The notes under the pieces were generated by a model, which was not told the DNA's origin, made no database searches, and was given only the letters and a program-made list of their open reading frames with translations. A DNA stretch of 64,000 nucleotides from Dyella flagellata (GTDB taxonomy: Bacteria > Pseudomonadota > Gammaproteobacteria > Xanthomonadales > Rhodanobacteraceae), in NCBI RefSeq assembly GCF_030160275.1, contig NZ_BSOA01000029.1, positions 25,691 through 89,690 on the forward strand. Direction: 5' to 3'. The first letter of the stretch is position 1, and every line of letters starts with the position of its first letter. Both the position numbers and the translations under genes were made by a program. Shown piece by piece: positions 51,831 to 62,639 of the stretch.

Positions 51831-52655
51831 ATGACGATTGGAAAAACGCGACAAATCGAGATGGGCAAGCCACGCGGCGTGTTGCATCAACGTCTGGCAC
51901 AAGGCGAGTTCGAGCATGCCCGCCGGGCACCATCGCCTGACCTTGCAACGCTGGTCGAACACTATTGGTACGTCGCCTGGGATTTGCGTGGCCTCCCGGC
52001 GCAACAGCAGGAAACCCTGCCGCATCCGAATGTGCAATTCGTGGTCGAGCCAGGATGCACGGCCATTTATGGCGTGCATACCGGGCGCTTCACGCGCCAG
52101 CTGGAAGGACAGGGCCAGGTCTTCGGCATCAAGTTCAAGGCCGGTGGCTTTTATCCCTTTTACCAGGCCGCGGTTTCCGAGCTGCAGGATCGGTCGCTCG
52201 ATCCGATGCGGATTTTCGGCGCCGATGCGGCGAGCTTCGAATCGAACATCCTTGCCGCCGCAGACTTCGACGCGATGGCGGAAATGGCCGAGCGCTTGCT
52301 GCTTACCTACTTGCCTGCGATGGACCCAAACGTCGAACGTGTAAGCGAACTTGTGGCAAGTATTGCCAACGAGCGCAGCCTGACCTCGGTCGAAACACTG
52401 GTTCAACGAACCGGGCTCACCAAGCGCGCCTTGCAGCGCCTGTTCAATCAGTACGTGGGCATCGGTCCCAAATGGGTGATCAATCGCTACCGGCTCCACG
52501 AAGCCATCGCACAACTGCAGGCGGGCGCGCCGGTGGTGTGGACGGAACTCGCGCTCGAACTCGGCTATTTCGACCAGGCGCATTTCATCCGCGATTTCCG
52601 CAAGCTGGTCGGTCGCCGCCCTGCCGAGTACTTGCGCGCGCAAACCCGGCCCTAG
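51831..52655 (+). CDS. AraC-family transcriptional regulator
   Basis: A 274-residue regulator with an N-terminal sensing domain of the DUF6597 type (LVEHYWYVAWDLRG ... PNVQFVVEPG) and a C-terminal AraC double HTH (about 180-270; VETLVQRTGLTKRALQRLFN, ALELGYFDQAHFIRDFRKLV). ATG 51831 is used; ATG 51861 is the alternative, neither with a strong ribosome site. Divergent from the DUF3224 gene, a common pairing that suggests control of it. Confidence 0.9.
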   Translation: MTIGKTRQIEMGKPRGVLHQRLAQGEFEHARRAPSPDLATLVEHYWYVAWDLRGLPAQQQETLPHPNVQFVVEPGCTAIYGVHTGRFTRQLEGQGQVFGIKFKAGGFYPFYQAAVSELQDRSLDPMRIFGADAASFESNILAAADFDAMAEMAERLLLTYLPAMDPNVERVSELVASIANERSLTSVETLVQRTGLTKRALQRLFNQYVGIGPKWVINRYRLHEAIAQLQAGAPVVWTELALELGYFDQAHFIRDFRKLVGRRPAEYLRAQTRP

Positions 52656-52665
52656 CCGAAAATAT

Positions 52666-52722
52666 TCAACCAAAAGGTTGACAAAGGCGATCGCGCGGGA
52701 ATAAATTCAACCTTATGGTTAA
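52666..52722 (+). promoter_or_regulatory. Promoter with twin operator dyads for the ArsR/SRPBCC operon
   Basis: TTGACA (52678-52683), 17 bases, ATAAAT (52701-52706). Two matching dyads, TCAACC-N4-GGTTGA (52666-52681) and TCAACC-N4-GGTTAA (52707-52722), cover the -35 box and the start region. The predicted transcription start (about 52713) is almost at the ATG (52715), so the message may be leaderless. Confidence 0.65.
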
Positions 52723-53092
52723 ATATTCATCGACCGCGCTCGACAACGTGTTCCTGGCATTGGCCGATCCCACGCGACGCGCCATGCTGGGCAACCTGGC
52801 CAAACAAAGCCTCAGCGTGGGCGAACTGGCCGCGCCGTACGAGATGTCGCTAGCGGCGGCATCCAAGCACATCAAGTTACTGGAGCGTGCCGGCCTGATC
52901 GAGCGGACCGTACAGGGCCGCACTCATTTGTGCCGCTTGAATGCCATGCCGATGCACGCCGGCATGGAATGGATACGCCACTACGAACAGTTCTGGACAG
53001 CACGACTGGATGCGCTCGCCGCACTGCTGTGCGCCGAGGACGAAGCTGCCGCAAAAGCCGCCCGTAAAAAGCCACGCCGCAAGGGCCAGTAG
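52715..53092 (+). CDS. ArsR-family HTH regulator
   Basis: A 125-residue ArsR/SmtB-type winged HTH (about 8-90; ALADPTRRAMLGNLAKQSLS, LAAASKHIKLLERAGLIERTV) without metal-binding cysteines and with a Lys/Arg-rich tail. The family members paired with SRPBCC proteins respond to unknown signals. It carries its own operator dyads. The ATG lies inside the second dyad. Confidence 0.92.
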   Translation: MVKYSSTALDNVFLALADPTRRAMLGNLAKQSLSVGELAAPYEMSLAAASKHIKLLERAGLIERTVQGRTHLCRLNAMPMHAGMEWIRHYEQFWTARLDALAALLCAEDEAAAKAARKKPRRKGQ

Positions 53093-53132
53093 CCCGCGAC
53101 GCGATCTTCATCGACCCAAGCAGGTGATCCTC

Positions 53133-53678
53133 ATGAACGACTACGGCGTTGTCACCGAACCCACTTCGATCCGTTTCGAACGGTTGCTTCCGGGACCCAT
53201 CGAACGCGTGTGGAGCTATCTCACCGACTCGGACAAACGCGGGCAGTGGTTTTCTTCCGGGCTGATCGAGCCAAGGGTCGGCGGCAAAACCGAACACGTG
53301 TTCAACAACAGCCGACTTACCCATGACAACACCCCGCCACCGGAAAAATATGCACAGCACGCTGGTGAAATACGCATGTACGGACGCGTACTGGCCTACG
53401 AACCGCCGCGTTTGCTGGCTTACACCTTTGGCAGCGAAGCAGATGGCGATGCCGGCTCCGAAGTGCGTTTCGAACTCACGCCACGCGGCGACCAGGTTCT
53501 GCTCGTGCTCACGCATACACGGCTGGCTTCCTACGATGCGCTGATTGGCGTCGCCGGCGGTTGGCATACGCATCTGGGCATCCTGGCCGATCGTCTCAGC
53601 GGGCGCGAACCGCAGCCGTTCTGGGCGACGCATGCACGCATGGAAAGCGAGTATCAGGGGCGCATTCCGCGGGCCTGA
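53133..53678 (+). CDS. SRPBCC (AHSA1-like) family protein
   Basis: A 181-residue START/Bet v1-fold protein of the AHSA1/Calc group: FERLLPGPIERVWSYLTDSD, GQWFSSGLIEPRVGG, and the closing GGWHTHLGILADRLSG. Such proteins downstream of ArsR regulators bind hydrophobic ligands, role unclear. ATG 53133 with AGGTGA upstream; the frame to 52941 lies within the ArsR gene. Forms a two-gene operon with the ArsR gene. Confidence 0.9.
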   Translation: MNDYGVVTEPTSIRFERLLPGPIERVWSYLTDSDKRGQWFSSGLIEPRVGGKTEHVFNNSRLTHDNTPPPEKYAQHAGEIRMYGRVLAYEPPRLLAYTFGSEADGDAGSEVRFELTPRGDQVLLVLTHTRLASYDALIGVAGGWHTHLGILADRLSGREPQPFWATHARMESEYQGRIPRA

Positions 53679-53757
53679 ACCGCTTCGCGGATTCTTTATG
53701 TGATTTATACGGCCGGGCACTCCTGCGTTGCCGCAACTTTACGCTGAGCGTCTGAGA

Positions 53758-53979
53758 ATGCCGTCCATGAAGATTCCAACCGCACGCGCAGCGCACGCCG
53801 CCAAGACGCGGCGAGGTTACTACCAGATCACGCTAGCCTTGCTGTTTTTGGTAGCCGTTTTTCAGCTCACGCATTTACCCGCCACAGCCGTCCATCACTT
53901 GGTGATCGACTTGTGGCGGGCATTGGCGGTGGTAGCGCTGTTCCTGTTCTTCTGCGTGCCGGGTTCGAATCGGCGTTGA
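53758..53979 (+). CDS. Small two-helix membrane protein, hypothetical
   Basis: A 73-residue protein with a basic start (RAAHAAKTRRGYY) and two membrane helices (about 24-42 and 48-67). No clear ribosome site. It lies convergent with thiC. Unknown family. Confidence 0.45.
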   Translation: MPSMKIPTARAAHAAKTRRGYYQITLALLFLVAVFQLTHLPATAVHHLVIDLWRALAVVALFLFFCVPGSNRR

Positions 53980-54034
53980 CGCTCATTCTTAAGCTGTCGT
54001 CGCCCCGGCGCAGGCCGGGACGACGAACCCAACA

Positions 54035-56090
<2,056 letters not shown>

Positions 56091-56138
56091 CCTAACAACA
56101 ACCCCGCTATTTGACCACGAAGCGGGATGAGAAACGAG

Positions 56139-56792
56139 TCAGTGCCTTGGTGCGTAGGCGCGCAGGAACATGGCCACGCCCGCACGGGCGTTTTCCTCCA
56201 CTTCCTTCGCATACGCCTGCGCACAGTCGGCGCAGCCGAACATGCGGCGCATCATCATGTCGCCCTTGATCAGGGAGATGAACTGGACGCCGGCGCGCGG
56301 CACGTCGTCGATGTCGAGCTTGCCGGCATCCACCGCCCGCTGCAGCAGGCGCTCCATCAGCGCACGGGTGCGCATGGGGCCTTCTTCCCACATCAGCTTG
56401 CCGAAGCGCGGATTGCCCTGGCGGCAGTCGCTGAGGATGGCGCGGAACGTGCCGACGTTTTCCGGATCGCAATCCAGGTGCGCGTGGATCAGGGCGATGC
56501 GGTTGAGGGTGTCGCCAATGTCGGCGCTGGGGTCGAACTTATAGGTCTCTTCGGGGAGCAAATCCTGGATGCGCGAGCGGATGACCTCGCGAAACAGGTT
56601 GTCCTTGTCGCCGAAATGGCTATAGACGGTCAGCTTGGATACGCCCGCCTCCGCGGCAATCGCATCCATGCTGGTACCGGCGAAGGCATTGCGTATGAAC
56701 AGAGCCTTGGCGGCGTCGAGGATGGCCGCGCGCTTTTCCATGTCCTTAGGGCGCCCTGGCCCATGCGGCTTGGTCAGCGGGATCGAGTTCAT
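56139..56792 (-). CDS. TetR/AcrR-family regulator
   Basis: A 217-residue TetR regulator. HTH at about 18-62 (ILDAAKALFIRNAFAGTSMD, AAEAGVSKLTVYSHFGDKDN), then a helical TetR_C_33-like ligand domain with a Cys pair (MFGCADCAQAY). AGGTG precedes ATG 56792. It lies upstream of the thiC riboswitch on the same strand but is probably independent. A 12-bp palindrome CCGAATATTCGG (56865-56876) lies 70 bases upstream and may be its operator. Confidence 0.92.
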   Translation of the reverse strand: MNSIPLTKPHGPGRPKDMEKRAAILDAAKALFIRNAFAGTSMDAIAAEAGVSKLTVYSHFGDKDNLFREVIRSRIQDLLPEETYKFDPSADIGDTLNRIALIHAHLDCDPENVGTFRAILSDCRQGNPRFGKLMWEEGPMRTRALMERLLQRAVDAGKLDIDDVPRAGVQFISLIKGDMMMRRMFGCADCAQAYAKEVEENARAGVAMFLRAYAPRH

Positions 56793-56855
56793 GGATGCAC
56801 CTTCACAAATCAGAAAACCCAATTTATTATACGGTTCGGTTTACTTATTTTCTGA

Positions 56856-57209
56856 ATGATACCGAATATTCGGCCGATGTGCTCGACCACTACCCCCGAA
56901 ATGGCGCTCAGCGCCCCGTATCGCAAGATCCAGCGCCTGCTCTCGGGGTGGCTTGAGGACAGCCGGACAGCGCGCAGACAGGTTTTCGCGATCCGTGCCG
57001 TGCTACCGGTCCTGGATGCTATCGACAAGCATCGTTTGTGCCGCTGGCTGGCCTGGTGGTGCGTCGCGGCCGGGTCGCGTGGCGAGAGGCTGCTCGGCCG
57101 GATCGGGCGATTGGACCCCGCGCTGGGCGCAGGCATCGAGGCGGCGCTGCTGCAACTGCCCAGCGGGGTGGGTCTGCGTGCGCCTCTGCAACCCCGAAAA
57201 AGCGCGTAA
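56856..57209 (+). CDS. Hypothetical protein, divergent from the TetR gene
   Basis: An open frame of up to 117 codons, Leu/Arg-rich (KIQRLLSGWLEDSRTARRQV, CRWLAWWCVAAGSRGERLLG, IEAALLQLPSGVGLRAPLQP). No ribosome site supports the first ATG; a start at residue 8 or 16 is possible. I do not recognise it. GC-rich DNA yields such frames by chance, so confidence is low. Confidence 0.35.
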   Translation: MIPNIRPMCSTTTPEMALSAPYRKIQRLLSGWLEDSRTARRQVFAIRAVLPVLDAIDKHRLCRWLAWWCVAAGSRGERLLGRIGRLDPALGAGIEAALLQLPSGVGLRAPLQPRKSA

Positions 57210-57373
57210 ATGTCCGCGGACACAAGACATTGCATGACTTACGTCAGGTCACCGCGATGACTTCCGGCACTTCGAACAAAGCGGGTTGGAACGCAACCTT
57301 ACCATTGTCGAAACAGGGTCTAAACGCTTATCCTTTTTAACCTTTTTTCGATCTTTTTATAGGCTTGTTTCCC

Positions 57374-58033
57374 ATGGCGATGAACTTCGATCAGGCGCGT
57401 CAAAACATGGTTGAGAACCAGGTGCGCCCCTGGGAGGTGCTGGATGGTCGCGTGCTTGACGTGCTGCGTCAGGTCCGGCGCGAAGATTTTGTCCCGCCCG
57501 CCCATCGCCAGCTGGCCTTCGCCGACCTGAACCTGCCGCTGGGCCACGGCGAAGTGATGATGAAACCGGTCATCGAGGGCCGCGTGCTGCAAGCGCTGGA
57601 ACTGAAGCCCGAAGACAGCGTGCTGGAAATCGGCACCGGCTCCGGCTTCCTCACCGCTTGCCTGGCCAGCCTCGCCGGCCACGTGACCAGCGTGGACATG
57701 CATGCGGATTTGACCGCCACCGCCGGCGAACGCCTGAAGGCCGCGGGCATCGGCAACGTGCAGTTGATCACCGCCGAGGCCGTCAGTGGCTGGCAGCCGC
57801 AGGGCACGTTCGATGCCCTGATTGTCACCGGCGCCGTCTACCGTATTCCCGACCGTTTCCTTGGCTGGCTCAAGCCTGGCGGCCGCTTGCTCGCCGTCCG
57901 CGGCGAGTCGCCGGTGCAGCAGGTAGTTGTGCTGACGCATGAAGGCAACGGCCGTTACCGCGAAGAAAGCCTGTTCGAGACGGACCTGCCCTATCTCGCG
58001 CACGCCCAACCGCCCCGCCCATTCGTTTTCTGA
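57374..58033 (+). CDS. Protein-L-isoaspartate O-methyltransferase family protein
   Basis: A 219-residue PCMT-family methyltransferase, placed before tolC as in many Xanthomonadales. Motif I VLEIGTGSGFLTACLASL lies near 80-97; FDALIVTGAVYRIPDRFL is the acidic-loop region and LKPGGRLLAVRG follows. The N-terminus QNMVENQVRPWEVLD is characteristic of the subgroup annotated alongside tolC. ATG 57374 is used. Repairs isoaspartate or acts on another protein substrate. Confidence 0.9.
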   Translation: MAMNFDQARQNMVENQVRPWEVLDGRVLDVLRQVRREDFVPPAHRQLAFADLNLPLGHGEVMMKPVIEGRVLQALELKPEDSVLEIGTGSGFLTACLASLAGHVTSVDMHADLTATAGERLKAAGIGNVQLITAEAVSGWQPQGTFDALIVTGAVYRIPDRFLGWLKPGGRLLAVRGESPVQQVVVLTHEGNGRYREESLFETDLPYLAHAQPPRPFVF

Positions 58034-58064
58034 CCCGATCGACCCGACCCCTACGAGGCGAACC

Positions 58065-59420
58065 ATGCGCTTGAAGCTTCTGACCCTTGCCCTGTCCCTG
58101 GCCGCAGTCTCGCTGCCCAGCCATGGCGAGGATTTGCTGGATGCATACCGTCAGGCGCGTGCGAACGACCCTGTGCTGGCCAAGGCCGACGCCACCCGCC
58201 TGGACATCCACGAAGGCGTTCCGCAGGCGCGCGCGCTATTGCTGCCGCAAATCAACGCCAAATGGAGCTTGGAGCAGGATAGCCTCAACGGCAGTAGTGG
58301 CGCTGGCAGCGGCAGTTCGGGCGCCAGTGTCCCGAATGTAACCCATACCCGTACGCGCACGCTCTCGGGCGAAGTGGATCAGACCATCCTGGACCTGTCC
58401 AAGATCGCGACCCTGCAGGCCGCCCATTCGACCGCGGACGCGGGGGAAAAAACCTATGAGGCAGCCTCGCAGGACTTGTTCTTTCGCGTAGCCGCGGCCT
58501 ACTTCACCGTGTTGAACGACCAGGAACAGCTGGCCGTTGCCCAGTCCAACGAAGAAGCCTTGCGCATTACCTACGACCAGGCCGAGCAGCAATACAAGGT
58601 GGGCATCTCGGCCGTCACCAGCGTCTATCAGGCCAAGTCGCAATACGATCTGGCCAAGGCAACTACCGTCGGCGCACAAAACACGCTTGCCAACGACCGT
58701 CAGCTGTTGGGCGTGATCACCGGCAAGCCGGTTGGCGACCTGAAGAAACTGCGCCCCGACCTGCCCATGGACCCGCCCTCGCCGGCCGACCCGCAAGCCT
58801 GGGTGGACAACGCGATCAAGAACAACCCTTCGCTGGCCTCCGCACAACTGGCGGTCGATGCTGCCGAGCACAACGTCAACGCGGCCCGCGCCGGTCACTT
58901 GCCGACGATCAACGCCGTCCTCAGTCGTGGCAAGTCCTCCACCTGGCTGGAAAACGGCAGCTACAACGAGCTGCGCCCAGGTGTGAACGATCGCTGGGGC
59001 AACACCATCGGTGTCACCTTGTCGGTGCCGATCTTCTCCGGTGGCCTCACTCAGTCGAAGGTGCGCCAGAACATCTATAGGCGCGACGAAGCTCAAGATG
59101 ACCTGGAACTGGCACGTCGCCAAACCATCCAGGGCACCATCAACGGCTACAACACCGTGCTCACCGACATCAGCAGGGTGGAGTCGGGCAAGGCGGCGGT
59201 GGAAGCCGGCCAGAAATCGGTTGACGCCACCAAGGCAGGCTTTCAGGTGGGCACGCAGATCATGCTGGACGTGCTGAACTCCATCCAGATTCTTACCACG
59301 GCGCAAAGTACCTACGCAGCCTCGCGTCACCAACTGGTACTCGATCGCTTGTCGCTGAAACTGCAGGCGGGCACCATCAGCTACGACGACTTGCAAGCCG
59401 CCAATTCGCTGTTGCAGTAA
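58065..59420 (+). CDS. tolC: TolC-family outer-membrane efflux protein
   Basis: A 451-residue outer-membrane channel for type I secretion and multidrug efflux. A signal peptide is present (cleavage near LPSHG-E, residue 21). Two OEP repeats follow, each with long coiled-coil helices; DLLDAYRQARANDPVLAKAD and QYKVGISAVTSVYQAKSQYD are family signatures, repeated as FQVGTQIMLDVLNSIQ in the second half. GAGGCG precedes ATG 58065. Ends before a bidirectional terminator. Confidence 0.96.
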   Translation: MRLKLLTLALSLAAVSLPSHGEDLLDAYRQARANDPVLAKADATRLDIHEGVPQARALLLPQINAKWSLEQDSLNGSSGAGSGSSGASVPNVTHTRTRTLSGEVDQTILDLSKIATLQAAHSTADAGEKTYEAASQDLFFRVAAAYFTVLNDQEQLAVAQSNEEALRITYDQAEQQYKVGISAVTSVYQAKSQYDLAKATTVGAQNTLANDRQLLGVITGKPVGDLKKLRPDLPMDPPSPADPQAWVDNAIKNNPSLASAQLAVDAAEHNVNAARAGHLPTINAVLSRGKSSTWLENGSYNELRPGVNDRWGNTIGVTLSVPIFSGGLTQSKVRQNIYRRDEAQDDLELARRQTIQGTINGYNTVLTDISRVESGKAAVEAGQKSVDATKAGFQVGTQIMLDVLNSIQILTTAQSTYAASRHQLVLDRLSLKLQAGTISYDDLQAANSLLQ

Positions 59421-59448
59421 GCCAGGCGACTTAGCCGCAACAAAAAAG

Positions 59449-59473
59449 GCCGGGACTACTCCCGGCTTTTTTT
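59449..59473. terminator. Bidirectional intrinsic terminator between tolC and waaA
   Basis: GCCGGGA-CTAC-TCCCGGC followed by seven T on the plus strand and, on the minus strand, by a T-rich run (complement of AAAAAAGG). It separates the two convergent genes and overlaps the waaA stop. Confidence 0.9.
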
Positions 59474-60738
59474 CATTCCTGCAGCATGTGGTCGATTAGA
59501 TGCATCACGCGCCTGACGGCACCGCGCTCGCTGTCGAACACCACCCGCGCCTGCTTGCCCATCTGCTTGCAACGTGCCCCATCCTGCAACAGTTCCAGCA
59601 CCTCGCCCCCTAGTGCCTCGCTCTCCAGTACCCGCTTGGCGCCACCGCCACGGACCAGCGCCAGGGTGATTTCCTCGAAATTGAAGGTATGCGGCCCGAC
59701 CAGCACGGGCCGGGACAACGCCGCCGGCTCAAGCACATTGTGGCCGCCGATCGGCACCAGGCTGCCGCCTACGAAAGCCACGTCGGCAGCCGCGAAGAAC
59801 GACATCAGCTCGCCCATCGTATCGATCAGGAAAACCTGGTGCGATTCGCCCGGCAAGTGATCGGCGCTGCGCATGGCCATGCTGAAGCCCAGGCTGCGCA
59901 CCGAATGCTCCACCAGCCGGAAGCGCTCCGGGTGGCGCGGCGCGATCAGCAGCAACGCATCCGGCAACCGCTTGAGTACTTCCAGGTGCGCCTCCAGCAC
60001 GGCCAGCTCCTCGCCTTCGTGCGTGCTGGCGGCAATCCACACCGGGCGCAGGCGACCCCACTGCTGACGGAACGCTTCGCCGGTTTCCCGCGCACCGTCC
60101 GGCACGGGCATGTCGAACTTCAGGTTGCCGCTGACCGTGACCACGGCCGGATCGGCGCCCAGCAGTCGGTAGCGCGCCGCATCCGAACGTGACTGGGCCG
60201 CGATCTGCCGTACGCAACGCAGGGCCGAGCGCAACAGGGCACGCATGGGCGCGTAGCCGCGTAGCGAGCGGCCCGACAGGCGCGCATTGACGATCATCAG
60301 CGGAATGCCGCGCCGGTAGCAGCCGAAATACAGGTTCGGCCAGATCTCCGTCTCCACGATCAGCGCCAGCCGCGGCCGCACCTGCTTGAGGAAACGGTGC
60401 ACGGAAAAGGGCAAATCGTACGGCAGGTAGACGTGAAACACGCTATCGCCAAACAGCTGCTGCACGCGCGCCGAGCCGGTCGGCGTGACGGTGGTGACGA
60501 CCAGCGGTGCGTTGGGATAGTCCTGGCGCAGCGCCTTGATCAAAGGCTCCGCCGCGTTTACCTCACCCACCGACACCGCATGCACCCAGATGCTGCCGCG
60601 CAAGTCCGGCGCCTTGAAGATGCCGAAGCGCTCCGGCCAGCGCTGGTGATAGTTGCCATAGCGCATGCCGCGCGTCAGCAAGCGCAGCACGATCAACGGA
60701 GTGGCGAGGTACATCAGCAGGGTATAGAGATAGCGCAA
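59473..60738 (-). CDS. waaA: 3-deoxy-D-manno-octulosonic acid (Kdo) transferase
   Basis: A 421-residue inner-membrane GT30 glycosyltransferase that adds Kdo to lipid IV-A. The N-terminal anchor (TLLMYLATPLIVLRLL) is followed by GSIWVHAVSVGEVNAAEPLI, IVETEIWPNLYFGC, ASTHEGEE and VGGSLVPIGGHNVLEPA, all diagnostic. Convergent with tolC and divergent from a lipid A acyltransferase gene. Confidence 0.97.
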   Translation of the reverse strand: MRYLYTLLMYLATPLIVLRLLTRGMRYGNYHQRWPERFGIFKAPDLRGSIWVHAVSVGEVNAAEPLIKALRQDYPNAPLVVTTVTPTGSARVQQLFGDSVFHVYLPYDLPFSVHRFLKQVRPRLALIVETEIWPNLYFGCYRRGIPLMIVNARLSGRSLRGYAPMRALLRSALRCVRQIAAQSRSDAARYRLLGADPAVVTVSGNLKFDMPVPDGARETGEAFRQQWGRLRPVWIAASTHEGEELAVLEAHLEVLKRLPDALLLIAPRHPERFRLVEHSVRSLGFSMAMRSADHLPGESHQVFLIDTMGELMSFFAAADVAFVGGSLVPIGGHNVLEPAALSRPVLVGPHTFNFEEITLALVRGGGAKRVLESEALGGEVLELLQDGARCKQMGKQARVVFDSERGAVRRVMHLIDHMLQE

Positions 60739-60836
60739 CGTCGCGTCGGCTCGAAGTCTTCGGACGCGGCAGTATACGGGGCCGCCCGCCCGACGCCCGT
60801 CCCAGGGCGAGAGGAAAGGCCCGGTGTACCGTTACA

Positions 60837-61772
60837 ATGGTCCGAATGCCTGGAACACCCCGCCCTCCTTTCACCCGCGCCCTGCTTGCACCACGCCTCT
60901 GGCCGGCGTGGCTGGGCGTGGGCGTCATGAAGTTGATCGCGATGCTGCCGTTCCCGCTGTTGATGGGAATCGGGCGTGCACTGGGCTGGATCGTCGAGCA
61001 CGTCCCGTCGCCCAGGCGCAAGGTGGCCGCCACCAATGTAGCGTTGTGCTTCCCGGAACTGGATGCCAAGGCGCAAGCGGCGCTGGTGGACGCGCACCTG
61101 CGCGACATCGGCATGATGCTGATCGAGTTCGCGCTCGGCTGGATGGGCTCCGATCGCGCCATCGGCAAGATCCCGCTCCGTATCGAGGGGTTGGAGCACC
61201 TGGAAAGCGCGCACGCGCAGGGGCAAGGTGTATTGCTGGTCGGCGGACACTTCTCGCATCTGGAACTGTGCGCACGGCTGGTCTCGCAGCGCATCCGCAT
61301 CGCCGGCATGTATCGGCGCATGGACAACCCGGTGTTCGAGTGGACCGTGCTGCGCGCACGCCTGGGTTACGCGCGCGCGATGTTCGACAAGGACGACATC
61401 CGCGGCACGGTGAAATACCTGCGCAACGGCGGCACGCTCTGGTACGCGCCCGACCAGGACATGCGCAGCAAGGACAACGCCTTCGTGCCCTTCTTCGGCG
61501 TGATTGCCGCCACCATAACCGGCACGCATCACCTGGCCCGCCTGTCCCGCTCGGTGGTCGTGCCGTTCTTCCATCGCCGCCTGCCGGGCAGCGAGGGCTA
61601 TGCATTGCGCCTGGGGGCGCCGCTGGAAAACATGCCCGGCGCCGATGCCGAGGCCGATACCGCACGCGTCAATCACTGCATAGAGGACATGGTGCGCGAG
61701 GCGCCGGAGCAGTATCTGTGGGTTCACAAGCGCTTCAAGACGCGGCCGGAAGGCGATCCGCCGATTTATTGA
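60837..61772 (+). CDS. Lipid A biosynthesis lauroyl/myristoyl acyltransferase (LpxL/HtrB family)
   Basis: A 311-residue inner-membrane acyltransferase of lipid A late acylation. The catalytic His-x4-Glu motif is in GGHFSHLE (near 137-144); RMDNPVFEW and WYAPDQDMRSKDNAFVPFFG are typical. The first ATG is used; ATG 60846 is possible. Divergent from waaA, consistent with an envelope locus. Acyl-chain specificity cannot be told. Confidence 0.93.
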   Translation: MVRMPGTPRPPFTRALLAPRLWPAWLGVGVMKLIAMLPFPLLMGIGRALGWIVEHVPSPRRKVAATNVALCFPELDAKAQAALVDAHLRDIGMMLIEFALGWMGSDRAIGKIPLRIEGLEHLESAHAQGQGVLLVGGHFSHLELCARLVSQRIRIAGMYRRMDNPVFEWTVLRARLGYARAMFDKDDIRGTVKYLRNGGTLWYAPDQDMRSKDNAFVPFFGVIAATITGTHHLARLSRSVVVPFFHRRLPGSEGYALRLGAPLENMPGADAEADTARVNHCIEDMVREAPEQYLWVHKRFKTRPEGDPPIY

Positions 61773-61775
61773 CCG

Positions 61776-61849
61776 GTAGGCTGGGATGACAATCCCAGCA
61801 TCGCGCGGCTGCGTGCATGGCAATGCTGGGATTGTCATCCCAGCCTACG
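61776..61849. repeat. GTAGGCTGGGATG REP pair, copy 10
   Basis: Four bases after the acyltransferase stop, before the deacetylase gene. Confidence 0.9.
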
Positions 61850-61916
61850 CCCCCCGGGCATCCCTGGCGGCCCATCCAATGCGACAATACCCGCAGCCGA
61901 AGCTTGCCGGGGCCTA

Positions 61917-62639
61917 ATGTCCGCTTATCCGATTTTCATGTACCACAACATCGCGCAGGCACCGCGTGGCCTCAAGCGCTGGCGCAGCCTGTACGTGAGT
62001 CCGGGCGCCTTGGCGCGGCAGATGTGGTTGCTCCAACGGTTCGGCTATACCGGCCTTTCGATGTCCGATGCGATGCCCTACCTGCGTGGCGAAAAGCAGG
62101 GCCGCATCGCAGTGATCACGCTGGACGACGGCTACGTCGACAATCTCCAATTCGCACTGCCGGTGCTCAAGCGCTACGGCTTTACCGCAACCTGCTACGT
62201 AGTCAGCGGCAGCATCGGCCGCTACAACAACTGGGACGCGGAAAAACTCGGCATCCAGAAGCCCTTGATGACCGTCGCGCAAATGCGCGCCTGGCAGGAA
62301 GGCGGCATGGAAATCGGCGCACATACGCGCTCACATCCACGCTTGAGCCAATGCAGCCCGGCGCAGCTGCAAGACGAAATCGCCGGCAGCAAGGCCGACC
62401 TGGAAGACGTGCTGGGAGCGCCGATCACGCAGTTCTGCTACCCCTATGGGGACCTGGACGATCGCGTGGCCGAGACCACCCGCACCGCAGGTTATGCCGC
62501 CGCCACCACCACCCGGCGCGGCCGGGCGAGCATCGGTACCGACCTTTGGCGCCTGCCGCGGGTGCAGGTCGCACGCCATCACTTGTTGCCGCAATTCGCC
62601 ATGCGCGCATTCACCGACTACGAGAACAAACGCGCATGA
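61917..62639 (+). CDS. Polysaccharide deacetylase family protein
   Basis: A 240-residue NodB-type deacetylase without signal peptide. Motif 1 reads ITLDDGYVDN (TxDDG variant) and motif 2 HTRSHPRL (His-x3-His metal ligands); FCYPYGDLDDRV provides motif 3. Acts on a carbohydrate, probably in envelope polysaccharide synthesis. It overlaps the glycosyltransferase gene by 4 bases (ATGA). Confidence 0.92.
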   Translation: MSAYPIFMYHNIAQAPRGLKRWRSLYVSPGALARQMWLLQRFGYTGLSMSDAMPYLRGEKQGRIAVITLDDGYVDNLQFALPVLKRYGFTATCYVVSGSIGRYNNWDAEKLGIQKPLMTVAQMRAWQEGGMEIGAHTRSHPRLSQCSPAQLQDEIAGSKADLEDVLGAPITQFCYPYGDLDDRVAETTRTAGYAAATTTRRGRASIGTDLWRLPRVQVARHHLLPQFAMRAFTDYENKRA

